A stretch of DNA of 64,000 nucleotides from Trogon surrucura (lineage: Eukaryota > Chordata > Aves > Trogoniformes > Trogonidae): positions 116,877,308 to 116,941,307 of the forward strand of contig CM036618.1 in assembly GCA_020746105.1 (NCBI GenBank), read 5' to 3'. A model generated the notes under the pieces. It searched no databases, had not been told where the DNA came from, and worked only from the letters and a program-made list of their open reading frames with translations. Of this stretch, positions 49,401 through 59,740 are shown one piece after another (the first letter of the stretch is position 1; each line of letters starts with the position of its first letter). Made by a program: the position numbers and the translations under genes.

Positions 49401-50035
49401 GATAGAATAATTTAGGTTGGAAGGGACCTGCTGAGGTGCGTAGTCCAGCCTCGTGCCTGAAGCGGTCAGCCGGGTGATCAGACCAGTTTGTTCTGCGCTT
49501 TAGCCCACTGGGGCTTGCAAAGCCTCAGCGATGGAGACTGTTGGACGCCTCCAGGCAACCCACGCCACCGCTTGTCGATGACTGCTCCAACTTTTGTCTC
49601 GCGTCAGAACAGAACCTCTCTGGTTTCAGCCTGTGCCCGCCGTGTCTCACCCTCCCACCTTGCCCGGCCGCCGTGTCGGCGATGCGGGCAGGCTCTGCTG
49701 GGTCCGCCGGCCATCGCTTCTCCGGTCTCACCGAGTCCCTCAGCCTCTCCTCGCGGCCAAGTGCTCTGGCCCCCAGCCACGTCAGGGGCTCTGCTGACCT
49801 CGCTGTGGTTTACCGACACTTTCTCCTGTACTGTGGAACCCAGCACTGGATGAAGGACCCTAGAGGCAGTCCGAACCAAATGGGGGTCGTGACTTCTCTC
49901 GGTCGGCTGCGTGTGGTGCCGAGTTAATGCATCTCGGGATGGTTTCGCCTCCTTTGGCTGCAAGGGCATGGTGCCGGCTCCTCCTGAGCTTGCTTTCCAC
50001 CAAGATCCCCGGGCTCTTTTCCGTAAAGGTCTTAC
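49401..50035 (-). mobile_element. CR1 LINE copy, about 630 bp
   Basis: The + strand starts 'gatagaataatttaggttgg aagggacc', the antisense of a CR1 3' end. It continues with 'cagcctgtgcccgccg', 'ctgtactgtggaacccagca', 'ttaatgcatctcgggatggt', 'ttggctgcaagggcatggtg' and 'ccaccaagatccccgggctc', all in CR1 antisense order up to the segment where CR1 ORF2 ends. It is inserted on the minus strand, 5'-truncated, and its coding part is decayed. CpG and GC content are high over 49540-49800. The open frames here (for example 49604-49969 minus) are remnants or chance. Confidence 0.88.
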
Positions 50036-50213
50036 TCTAAGGAGTCAAAAAAATTTTGAAAGAGAGGTAGTAAGACTGCTGCTACTGACACCGTGTACTT
50101 CAAAAAATCCTGGGTTTTATGAAACAAATGTAGAACATCCATTTCTCTGAATCTTTGCCTGCTGTCATCTTTTATCAAACATAATTGGTATGAAAAATTC
50201 AGTTATGTGAAAC

Positions 50214-50229
50214 ATATATATATATATAT
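50214..50229. repeat. (AT)8 microsatellite
   Basis: Eight uninterrupted AT units follow the sequence gtgaaac. It is likely polymorphic in length. Confidence 0.9.
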
Positions 50230-50708
50230 GATGCATTATATAAATATTTGTATTGTCCGTTGATATGTATTCTTGTTAATGAATTCAGGTATCTAGAAAA
50301 AGGATTTTAATTTCTGTAACAGCATCAGGAGTTCATAGTGTGGATGCAGGATGTGGACAGTAGGTTTGACAAAGCATTTTTACTTTAAACGAAGAAGACC
50401 AAATACATGTGTACTAGCATTTTTGTGCTGGTTTAAAATTTTAAGGAGCAGTCAAACACATTTAATGCAAAGTAGCACTCGTTTTACCCTTCAGAGTTTT
50501 GTTAATGGAAAACTTTCCCTTCAGAAATTAATAAACATGAGTGTACTCGTTTTGTTCTTTCACTATATTCAAGATCAGATCTGAGATTGAAGACATCCTT
50601 AAAGAGAAGAAAACACGAAAATATTTAAAGGATTTAAAATAGTGCACTAGGATCAGATACAGTATTAACAAGCTGTGTTTTAATGCCTGGTTTGAAATTT
50701 CTATTTAG

Positions 50709-50848
50709 GGATGAAGACATGCAAAGCCTGGCCAGTTTGATGAGTATGAAACAAGCTGATATTGGAAATCTAGATGATTTTGAGGAAGACAATGAAGAAG
50801 ATGAAGAAAACAGAGTGAATCAAGAGGAAAAGGCTGCAAAAATTACAG
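50709..50848 (+). CDS. EHBP1: EHBP1 exon (acidic linker after NT-C2)
   Basis: This 140-base exon completes the split threonine (AC|G), encodes 46 codons and ends with the first base of the next glutamate codon (phase 2 in, phase 1 out). It reads DEDMQSLASLMSMKQADIGN followed by an acidic stretch (LDDFEEDNEEDEEN) and ends EEKAAKIT, about residues 166-211. The acceptor tttctatttag has a poor pyrimidine tract and the donor CAG|gttggt is below consensus, so recognition may need enhancers. Read-through into the following intron would meet a stop at 50878-50880. The acidic run marks the end of the folded C2 domain and the start of the flexible NPF-bearing linker. Confidence 0.97.
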
Positions 50849-53139
50849 GTTGGTTTTGCCACAGGGATGGTAAAATGTAGTCCTTTTGCTAATTACCATC
50901 TGTGTTCTGTGGATTTTATGCTTATGCTGTATTTGTATTTAACTGTTTTTAAATCCAAAACAAAACTTAGAGTAGTTTGATTCAAGAGGGACCCATCCAT
51001 AACTCAACCAAGTTTAATATTTGTGAATTTGAGAGCACTGATTTGTGTGTGTCGTTCCTGTTTCAAGGAGAGAGTGTGCTAAGCGAGGTGGCATTTTAGC
51101 AAAGCAAAGACCCGGTGGGACCAGAGGAGTAAGAAGGTGGAGGGGAAGGGTCAGTCAGGGAGAAGGCAGGAGGATGAACCGTTTGTGAGTGTGTCTGTGA
51201 AAGGATTTGTGCCACGGGTAGGTGCTGAGGTTCTGCACAATAGCGTGGTGGTTCCAGGCGGTGTGCTTGTGCCTGTCGGTTGGGGGCGTCTCGTGGAAGC
51301 GAAATTGGGAGACTGGTAAAAGACTTTGAGTTTGACAGTAAAGGTGTTTGAATTGCTGGTGAAAATGCTTAGTCTGTCCAGAACAGCTGAACTAATCAAT
51401 GCGAGATCAGATTAGGATGTGATGGTGTTCAATTCTTGCTAGAGATGGCTCTGTAGTGCTGCTCCAGGTGAGTTCTGTAGAAACTTGTAGTGTAAAAGAA
51501 TTGGGAAATGCCAAATTAACTTTTGGCACCAGCCCTCATGCCTGCCAGTGCTTCTCAAGAATTTCTGCGGAAGAGATCCTTCTCTAAGGTGGGGGAGAGC
51601 ATCCCAAGCAGAGAGGTGAATTGTCAAATCCGTTGTTGAAAATCCAGAGGAACATTGGTTCAGTGTTACAAAACAGCGTTTCATGGCTTCTTTCTGAGCT
51701 TTTGCTGCAATTGAAAGGTTTGGCCTGAAGCGGTTATTACTTAGTTGTATTTAGGGTTGTGAAAAGTTGAAAATGTTTTCTCCATGCTTTACATAGTCAA
51801 TTAAATGTTTTGTACCCTGACCAAATCTTTACTTACGCTGTATGTGTCTGGCACAGAGCAGATTAGGAAATCCAAAATGAAATATTTGAGAGACAGAGAT
51901 AATATAGTCTTGGTCAGGGAGCAGAGATATATGGGCCTGATCATGCTGAAATTCTTCTGCAAGGTTATCTTCTTCTTTCCCAGTGTAACCAGAATAATGC
52001 AGGTGTGGGTCAGAACACCAAACAAAACCTGGTGTGTTCACCAGGCCATCCAATAATCCCATAGAAAGGAAGGGCATATAAAGGAGAGGCGATGTAAAGT
52101 CTGTATAAACTATTGTGCAGAAGAGTTTTATTAAGATATACCTAGACACTGCGCTGAGGACTGCTACGGAAAACCCATGTGCAGAAGGACCGGAGTTGAA
52201 AAGCAGCAAATCTTGCTCCTCAGCTCTACTGATTTTGCAGCATTGAGCATCCAAGCAAGCCAACAAGTGATTCCCGAACAAGCAAAAAGCTGCTGTAGGT
52301 TAGACTACTCTGTCCCATGGCCCGTTGGCTCTGTAGTGAACAGCCCTGGGGACAGACGGGGACGGGTAAGCTGTCTGCTCTGCAACACGAGGTTCTAATG
52401 TGAGTTGCATTTCAGGTTTTCTGTCTGTTTTTGTAAAGGTCAAAATTATCCGCTCTAAGCAAACAGTAAAATACCTACCTGAAAGGCAGGCACAATAAAC
52501 ACTTCTGAACTAATAGTAGATCTGCTCATTATTCAGCCTCTGTTTTCTAATGGTACAAGATGGGCTGTATCATTTAGTTGCATCATTAAGGGAACCTGAG
52601 GAAGGCAAAAGTCAGCCTGAGACTTTTTCTTCTTGTGTTGACTGCACCAGCTGAATTGCTTCCTAAGCCTGGCTGACTTCTCCCATGACGTTAGACCAGG
52701 AGAGGCAGGAGAGAGATCTTGACGGAGAGTGAGTGCGTGTAGTTTCCCAAGCAAATGGAGAGCGTAAAACACAGGACAGTAAGTAAACATTAATAACTAA
52801 AGGATCTATTCCAAAATGTGTTGATTTTATTAGCAGTTGGAGTGACTCCTGTAGTAAACAGAATGGGTAGGAAAACCTAATAGAACACACAGAGGTGAGG
52901 AACCAAGGGAGGAAGAGGTAGGAATCACTGTAGAAAAAAAGAAAGAAATGTAGAAGGAAGGAGGTTGAATGAAAGTGATGCAGTGAAGTACTCTTTCTAA
53001 AATTTCTTCCAAAAATAGTTGTGTTCACAGAATCTCGTAAAGTTAATTGGGGAAGTTACATAACCCTTTGAAAGCTTGCTGCTCCCAACATTTTCTCCTC
53101 TGTTGTCATGTTAGGGTGTTGGCAGCCAGGCGAGCTGGA

Positions 53140-53302
53140 ATGCCTTCACTGACTCAGAGTGCCCCGGGGGCGAATCACTTCGCCCCCATGTGCCTGTTTT
53201 CCCAACTGTGAAATGGTTATAACTGCTTCACAGGAATGATGGGAGTATTACATGGCTAATGTCTGCAAGCGAGCTTCGAAAAAATGCGAGTAGTAAAGCA
53301 TC
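53140..53302 (+). mobile_element. MIR-like (CORE-SINE) fragment 1
   Basis: The order of blocks follows the mammalian-wide MIR consensus: 'gaatcacttcgcccccatgt', 'gcctgttttcccaactgtga aatgg', 'ttataactgcttcacaggaa', 'gggagtattacatggctaat' and 'gcttcgaaaaaatgcgagta gtaa'. MIR-type SINEs predate the bird-mammal split, and bird genomes keep few recognisable copies. Identity by eye is decent over about 150 bases. No function is shown. Confidence 0.7.
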
Positions 53303-53556
53303 TTACTTTTGACTCGGGGTCTTCTCGGGGAAATGTTGGATGACTTGGTGATTGAAACGCGGTAATGGCAAGCCCCAGCTGCAAGAGGTGCTGCGAAACT
53401 TTATCACAGACGCTGTTCCTTTTTTTGCAGTGTACAAGAGTCAGTTTTTATTTGTGCCCAAAATTACAATTTTATTAGATGAACAACTATGTGCACTGCT
53501 AGGAGAGCCAGGGAGATCTGCTGGACGGGGCTCTAGATGGTGCAGGCGAGTTAGCA

Positions 53557-53685
53557 AATGCCGCTTCATTCCCCGATGTGTTGCCTAACTTTGGGTGAGT
53601 ATCTGTGCCTCTGTTTCATCAGCTATGAAATAAGTGGTGCAATACTGACCTACCTCAAAAGCACTGGGGAGTTTCGTGTGGCCAG
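53557..53685 (+). mobile_element. MIR-like (CORE-SINE) fragment 2
   Basis: This is a second copy in the same orientation, 255 bases after the first. It contains 'atgccgcttcattccccgat', 'taactttgggtgagtatctg', 'tgcctctgtttcatcagcta', 'tgaaataagtggtgcaatac' and 'tgacctacctcaaaagcact', again in MIR consensus order but starting further upstream in the element than copy 1. The two copies overlap in the consensus, so they are separate insertions or a duplicated one. Confidence 0.65.
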
Positions 53686-54340
53686 CGTGGGAGCTGTTGC
53701 CGTACAGCTGACCGTAAGGTCAGACAAAGATGTTTTCCATTCAAACCGCTGCTTGCATTTAAACAAAAGTCTCTCCATCTCAGGCTTTTCCCCCTTCCTT
53801 CCCAGTATTTCTTGTTTAGATTTTTCATGTGTGGAAACTTCTTCACCCAACTGTTCTGTTTAGTGTGAAGTTGTAAACACTGTTTGTAGCTATGAAATAA
53901 GTTTTAAATACTTTGTTTCTACGCTATTTCTATAGATTAACTTAAACCTCCTGGAACTGTCCTGTCCTCAGTCTTTAGTTGAAGACAAGGCATCCCAATG
54001 TACTTGGAAGCAATGGGGCTCGTAGCTCACAAACCTCGGTGAGGCAATAAGTAGATTGCTACTCTTAATGTTTTAATTGAGGCCTAGAGCCTCGCTCTGA
54101 AGTTCAGAGTTGCCTCCTGCTCGGTCTGCCCGGGAGCACGGTGGCTGTCCTGAGGTGCCACATGGACTCGGCCACACGCCCGTGCGCTGCCTGTTGCAGG
54201 AGTCTGAATCCCAGCGTATTTCAAGAGCAGCCTTCTGGGGACCGGTATCTGTAATCGTCTCTTGCCATTTGCAAAACCATACCTCTGATGTAAACTTCTG
54301 ATGCATTTAATCTTTTCTTGTCAGTAGCACCAAGCTGCTT

Positions 54341-54357
54341 AAAAAAAAAAAAAAAAA
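54341..54357. repeat. Poly-A run (17 A)
   Basis: Seventeen A, followed within 40 bases by another A-rich segment. No retrocopied body is recognisable upstream. Confidence 0.9.
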
Positions 54358-56619
54358 GGAATGAGAGAATGAAAATTAAAAAAAAAACCAAACCCACAAA
54401 CCGGTGATTTATATGACATACTTGTAGAACAAGCTAATATACATTTGTAGATAACGAGATTTGTAAAAGATAATATAGGACATAAATCTCCAGCCTGTTA
54501 TTTCCACACTCCAAAATATGACATAAACCTTTTAATATTGTAATGAGAAACACTGTAGTGCATAAGGGTGTTTAGGTTGGCAGATGGGACTAGGTGATTC
54601 AGACCACATCAAAGAATTCCCTCTTTTTAAAGCTCTGAACTTAATTTGTTATTTTCTGACAATAAAAACTGAATTGTAATTGTTTTGGGATTTTTCACAT
54701 GCTGGCATAATAACTTGTAAATCATGTCAGCATCTCAGCCTGTTTTAAAGTAGTAATTCCTTTCTATGAGTGTTTTGTAAGCTCAGCTCCGTTTTATGTG
54801 AGTACAAAAAGGTATTTTCCGTTGTGTTTAGATAGTACTGTATTTTCCAGATCTCTAAGGTAAATATGATTTTATACTGAAAAAGTTAAAGCTTTTGGGA
54901 GAGTTTTGATATTATTTTTTAGGACAGTAGCCTGGTTTGTTAGAGCCAAAAATAAGGAAGTGCAGATGGTCAGTTTAACCGTGTAGATAGCTACAGGTGT
55001 AATTTCACCTGCGTGGGTTTTGGTGCAGGTTCCAGGGCAGCTGGGAGGAGGGCTTTAGAGGCGGGCTGCCGGGGCTTTGTCGTTGTCACCGCAGGTTGCA
55101 TCCAATAGGTGTTGGCAGGATAGATCTTTTACCTGGTAGTTTGCAGGTCGACGTACCTTCGCAGAGCAGGTTGAGCTTGGAAAAGAAGTCTAGAACCATA
55201 TGAATGAAATATTTTCAGATTCTGGGCTCTGCTTTCGGCTGCAGGTTCGTTATGCTGTTTGTGAGGGTGTCAGATGGAGCTGTGTCAGCTGGTAAAGGGG
55301 TTGCTCTGTGGAAAAAACACCAGTCCCTCCCTGCTCAGAAGTTCTGTGGGCACCAGTGTGGACTGGGACAATGACAATACCACTCAGTTTTCACCGCTCT
55401 CAGATATCTTGTTCTGTGTAAAGGAGTTCATAGAACGATGATTATCGCATGAGGATCGGTGACAAACGTTTGCTTTCCTAAACAAAAGCTGTATGAGAAA
55501 AGGTCAAGCTGAAAACAGCCGTGAACCAAAACCACCAGTGCTTGTGTACAGAGAAGTGGGATTTTAAAGGAAATCCAAGAATGGTTGGTGTGAGAAGTTG
55601 CAGTAAAAGCGTAGATATAGCTTTAACTTGACTGGCGACGCCAGAAGACATTGTCCATTTATTTCCTTGGAAGAAGGGGGCAGATGGACAGCGCCTGTCA
55701 GCTGGACGGTGGCGTTCACCAAGCAGGGTCACCTCTCCTGCGCGGGTTTCTCCGGCCTCTGTCAGCTGGAAGGAAGAGGAAGGGTGACCCCTCTCCTCAG
55801 AAACCCACACCTGAGGTCTGTCGGAGAGGCCTCGGGTCCAGTGCCCACGGCTACAGAAACTGCTGTTTGCCAGATGCTGTGGGTGGGACTGCTGGGGGGA
55901 GTCAGGGAGGAATTTTTCCCTTGGGCCAGAAGCTGCTGAGACCTAGCTGTACGTTTTGTTTCTCGCTTTCCTCCCAGAATTATGGAGGCATCGATGTCTT
56001 GGCTAGAATGAAACAAAACTATGTTTTTAACATGGTTAGTTCATGGCAGCTCAGAGCTTTTCTGCGCGTGTGGATAGAAGACAACAGAGGATTTACCGGG
56101 CAGAGGGGTGCACAGCACGGCAGCCGGGGTCGCTGCTCGGTGTGCCTTCTCCTCGCACAGCACCGGTCATAACCTGTTACACCTATTAAACTGAACTACT
56201 TGTAGGTCAGAACTGAATGGTGATTGATTGCAAATGTTAAATAATTAGAGCGTGTGTGTGTATAAATAAATATATAAAATACACGTGTATGTATTAACTT
56301 TCTGTAGCCTTAAGGCTTTGGAAGGGAGGTAAATTGTGCTGGGGCTGTTTCGTGTTGATTGACAATGGTTAAAAAACCGGGATTTCCTCACAAGCAGGAA
56401 AAGTCTTTAAATTATATCTAGTACATCTAAGTTTTGAACTGATGTGCTTACTCATCCTCATAAAACTAATTACTGTTGCTGACACTAGGACTCCAGCGAG
56501 GTTTTGTTTATGTCTGTTAACTGGGTTTCTTGTTAAATTATCACTGAAGCACCTACACAGGTGCTTTGCTGTAGGTATATCGTTGTAAGGACTTGTTCAA
56601 AATGTGTTCTTTTAATTAA

Positions 56620-56739
56620 CTCTGTCTTCTCTTTTACCCTCTCTCTCCCCTACTCTCTTTCTAGTAACAGTGTTTGTTCCACTTGTGTTTCGTTCAATGC
56701 CCTTGCTTTACGTTTGTCTTGACTGGCTTCTATTTACAG
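56620..56739 (+). promoter_or_regulatory. EHBP1: Upstream alternative 3' splice site(s) of the sixth exon
   Basis: A long pyrimidine tract (about 56620-56661, nearly all C and T) ends in tttctag at 56664, with a second AG at 56669-56670. Both AGs lie a multiple of three (75 and 69 bases) before the family-matching exon start at 56740. The intervening sequence is open in the coding frame. By sequence this acceptor looks stronger than the one matching the family (cttctatttacag). Whether it is used is not known. It could be a decoy or a minor isoform site. Confidence 0.5.
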
Positions 56740-56844
56740 AAATTGTAAACCAGTTGAATGCTCTGAGCAGCTTAGATGAAGATCAAGATGACTGCATAAA
56801 GCGAGCAAATATGCCTTCAGCTAAATCAGCCAGTTCCTCTGAAG
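56740..56844 (+). CDS. EHBP1: EHBP1 cassette-type exon EIVNQLNAL...
   Basis: This 105-base exon is phase 1 in and phase 1 out, equal to 35 codons, so it can be skipped without shifting the frame. It finishes the split glutamate and reads IVNQLNALSSLDEDQDDCI, then KRANMPSAKSASSSE, about residues 212-246. I recall human isoforms that lack a block here, which fits. The acceptor is cttctatttacag and the donor AAG|gtctat, the weakest donor of the seven. It has no NPF motif but is acidic, then serine-rich. Its opening E-I-V-N-x-L resembles the opening of the next exon (E-L-I-N-K-L). Confidence 0.96.
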
Positions 56845-57495
56845 GTCTATGAGCTTTCCTCCTTTCTTTCTGGTTGTCTGTATTTACGGTGACCTGTTAC
56901 CTCTTGACTCCTGCTTGTGTTCAGCTGTCAGTTTTATCTCTGTGCTTCCGCCCAGCATGACTCTCAATAATTTGTAGTGCATCCAACAGGTAACAACACG
57001 ATAGAGAAAGAGTCTGTCTCCTCTGTAGCTCTGTTGTCATCTGATAATGAATAAGAAAGAAAAAAAAAAAAAAAGAAAAAACAACAAAACAAAAACCCGA
57101 CCCCAGGCCTAAACCATCAGTTGTTCAGTCAGTAATACTTGGCCTCTCTAACGTGACAAAGTATGCCCTGACGTGTATCCTAACACGTATGTGAATAAAC
57201 CTAAAGAAGTCACTGTATTTAGCTTGTTAGATCTTCTGCAACATTTATTTAATGGAGATAATAAAAGGCTTTCTTAGTAGTAATTTCTGTTACATAATGT
57301 TCTGATCAGCCAGTAGAAATCTCATCCATTTCACCTTTTTTCCCTTTGTTGGTGTGAAGTGTGTTAGCTTAGTTGTGCAGTTCGTGCCATACCCTGCTGC
57401 TGTGTTTTGAGGGACTGTTGATACAGGATTTTTTTGAGCTTGAAATACCTTAGATGAACTGTTTGTATTAAAATAATATTCCAACTTGTTTGTAG
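56845..57495 (+). other. EHBP1 intron, 651 bp
   Basis: This is the shortest intron in the window, from donor gtctat to acceptor aacttgtttgtag. It contains an A15 run with further A-rich sequence (57060-57098). Nothing else is recognised. Confidence 0.9.
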
Positions 57496-57618
57496 AGCTC
57501 ATCAATAAGCTTAGTTTTCTGGATGAAGAGGAGCAAGACCTGGCCAACCCTAGTACAAACCCTTTTAGCGATCCTGACACATCAGAATTAAATCCATTTG
57601 GAGACCCTGACGCAGAAG
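57496..57618 (+). CDS. EHBP1: EHBP1 exon with two NPF motifs
   Basis: This 123-base exon is phase 1 in and phase 1 out (41 codons). It completes a glutamate codon, then reads LINKLSFLDEEEQDLANPS and ends with two NPF tripeptides spaced 14 residues apart (NPFSDPD and NPFGDPD), about residues 247-287. NPF followed by acidic residues is the ligand for EH domains, and EHBP1 binds EHD1/EHD2 through such motifs. The acceptor is aacttgtttgtag and the donor AAG|gtaata. The next expected exon was looked for downstream and is not in the window. Confidence 0.97.
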
Positions 57619-58389
57619 GTAATAGATATATTTTATATAATTCATCACTAATGGCAAATGCTGAATGAAACATGGTTTATTTATTTATTTATGGCTATTA
57701 ATGAATAATGTTATTTTGATTAAATGTGATTATTGCATGCAGTACTGAGAGAGCAGTAGCCTTGATCCTTTTGCCCCAGGAAGATGGATTTATCCTTTGA
57801 TTCACACCTTTATGTGTATTGGCCGCTGCGGGCTACCCGCTGAGAGTGGAACCAGGTGTGTTACTAGTACTCACCTCGTGGAATAAATGAACAATACGTA
57901 CTGTCAAGCAGTCAAGCTCCCCTGCTCCACGTGGACGCTGGTGTACACCAGAACTTCCTTCAGTGTGTCACAGCTATTCTTGGTTAGCACTAATCTTCGT
58001 TATTATAATTTAATTGTATCTCTTTCATTCGTTTTTTTTTTTATTTTTTTTATTTTTATGGCTTTCTCAGTTAAGCCTTCTGGCATCACACCTTGCACCG
58101 TGTGGTAGATGTTAATCCCCTTTCCAGACCAACATGCCTGTTCTTGTTCTATCTGAATGACAAATATAACCCCTCTAAGTTTTTTTTTAATCTGGTAAGA
58201 CTTTGGTCATAAGGCCAGAAAGGAGCACCAAGATAGCAGGCATCTCTGCTGTCTTCAACTTTGTGTCCAGGTATGCAGCCTTCCATATACTACCATAGAA
58301 ATAAAAAAAATAAAATAATAATAATTAAAAAGTGTATAACTGACTTAGTTTGCAGCTGCTGAAAGTGCCAGTCCGTAGTTAATTTCCAA

Positions 58390-58422
58390 GTTTGAAGCTC
58401 AAACTTGTTTGAAGTTCAAACT
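58390..58422. repeat. Two adjacent palindromic 16-mers (17-bp period)
   Basis: gtttgaagctcaaact (58390-58405) and gtttgaagttcaaact (58407-58422) differ at one base and are separated by a single T. Each is close to its own reverse complement (TTTGAA...TTCAAA), so the unit is both tandem and palindromic. TTTGAA is the core of the CHR cell-cycle promoter element, but no promoter context is evident here. Confidence 0.85.
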
Positions 58423-58448
58423 CCGGGGTTTTTCTTCCACAAAAAGTG

Positions 58449-58532
58449 CCGAGGAGCGTTTGCCCCTTTTGCCACTCCGTCGCGGCAGCGGAGAATCGCG
58501 CGGAGCGGGAGCGGCCCCGGGCACAGCCGTGG
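58449..58532. other. CpG-dense intronic spot
   Basis: About 13 CpG lie in 84 bases (for example ccgtcgcggcagcgg and aatcgcgcggagcgg), just after the palindromic pair. It is too short for a standard CpG island, and I see no exon or repeat in it. Confidence 0.5.
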
Positions 58533-59239
58533 GGTTTCTAATGACACGTTTAAGGAGGGTGCGTTTCTGAGCTGCAGTTTCTGCCCGTGTTTACTCTCGT
58601 CCTCTGTGCGAGCTGAATGTTTACTCACAACACTGCTTTTCTGCCTTTGGAGGCCACAGAGGCCCGTGTGGGTGGTGATCAAAGTCCTGTCATACTTTGG
58701 CTGTGCTGTAGTCTCACAGCTTGTATTTCTCAAGCGGGGACATTATCTTCTTTATTTGGCCACTGAAGCCATAAAGCCACTATTCTGAGCCTCTTCTTCC
58801 TCCTGTAAAGTTGTCAGGTGTTGCTCCAGCTGCAGGAGCTGTTTCAGTTGTGTGGATTCTCAGATATGTGGATTAAGTGCTGGTGCCTGGATCTTTGGCT
58901 TTTTCTCCTGCCTGTTCCTTGGCTCAGAACTCCCTTAGGATCACAGAAAGAGGCAGAACAACCAGGGACACAAAGCATCTGTTCTCACCCATCTACTTGT
59001 CCATACATAACTTGTTCTCAGAGGCTTAGCCTGTATTCCTTTTTCCCTTCTCTGCTCTAAGAAGAGCTCCCTTCTCCCTGAACAAGTCCCATCCTATGTA
59101 AGCTGCTGTCTTCCAAGCCCAGCTTTGCTTTGCTTTCCAGAGAGAATCTGCTTTAGCAGGTCTGATTGCAAAATATAGGGACTAAGAGTCGGTTCTTTCT
59201 CATCTCAAGAGCGGGAAGGTGTAACCTGGTGTTGTTTCT

Positions 59240-59740
59240 TAGTGCCAGAGGAGCTTGACGCCTCGTGCCAGGTTCACTCTGGGCAGCCTGTGTCCCAGAC
59301 ACCAGCCTGCTTGTGCTTCCAAAGGGCTCCCAGTACGAGGGCCGTGTTTGCTCAGTCTGTCCGGCCCCTCGGGTGGCATCTAGCCTCGTACTGTCAACTT
59401 CAGTCACAGACGCTTCTGCGTTCCTCTGGGTCGGTTCTGTGCTCTTGGGCAGGCTGGGGGCTCGGGCTGTTCGGTCCCCAGAGAGGTGCCACGCTCTCAG
59501 CTGCGGCAGCAGCGCCGAGTTTGGGCGTGTGTGTACCAAATATTTCTCCCACGCAGTGTCACCGTCATCCAGCAGGCAACGTACAACGGCGTGGCAGTGG
59601 TTTTGATAAACAGGGCGTCACTGGATTCTTCCTACGGTGTCGTCAGGCGTTTTTCGTTTGGGAGGGATGGAGCTGCCGTCAGGCTGGCGTGAGCGCGCTG
59701 TGCCCTCCCCAGCGCGGAGCCCAGTGCGAGACCTGAGGCA
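59240..59740. other. GC-rich intronic region
   Basis: About 500 bases are GC- and CpG-richer than the flanks, which explains the several long chance open frames on both strands. No transposon family or exon was recognised. Confidence 0.5.

Larger units (their letters stand above)
48831..50708 (+). other. EHBP1 intron, 1.9 kb
   Basis: This intron runs from donor gtaagt to acceptor aatttctatttag. About a third of it is one minus-strand CR1 copy (49401-50035). An (AT)8 microsatellite lies at 50214-50229. The acceptor tract is weak, with purines in it. Confidence 0.9.
50849..56739 (+). other. EHBP1 intron, 5.9 kb
   Basis: This intron runs from donor gttggt to acceptor cttctatttacag. It holds two MIR-like SINE fragments (53140-53302 and 53557-53685), an A17 run (54341-54357) followed by more A-rich DNA, a TG/TA simple stretch at about 56248-56290 and a very strong pyrimidine tract with a possible alternative acceptor at 56664. 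Open frames at 51829-52281 (minus) and 55651-56172 (plus) show no known domain. Confidence 0.85.
864..57618 (+). other. EHBP1: EHBP1 gene, internal portion (seven coding exons)
   Basis: EHBP1 is a cytoplasmic adaptor that links EHD-family endocytic ATPases and Rab8/Rab10 membranes to actin during endocytic recycling. The family layout is an N-terminal C2 domain, NPF motifs, a calponin-homology domain and a C-terminal bMERB Rab-binding coiled coil. Seven + strand exons with GT/AG borders splice into one frame that matches the family from about residue 35 to 287 of about 1,230. Intron phases from the exon at 864 onward are 2 (upstream), 0, 0, 0, 2, 1, 1, 1. The seven introns, including the unfinished last one, range from 651 bases to 28 kb. 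The gene is cut at both ends: the exon with the start codon and the exons for the later NPF motifs, CH and bMERB domains are not in the window. The identification rests on recalled family sequence rather than a database search, but the match is nearly residue for residue. Confidence 0.96.

Noticed and set aside
55651..56172. A 173-codon plus-strand open frame between EHBP1 exons
   Set aside because: Not flanked by splice sites in a matching phase and not part of the EHBP1 sequence I recall. No domain seen.
59242..59736. A 164-codon plus-strand open frame
   Set aside because: GC-rich region with open frames on both strands and no recognisable product.
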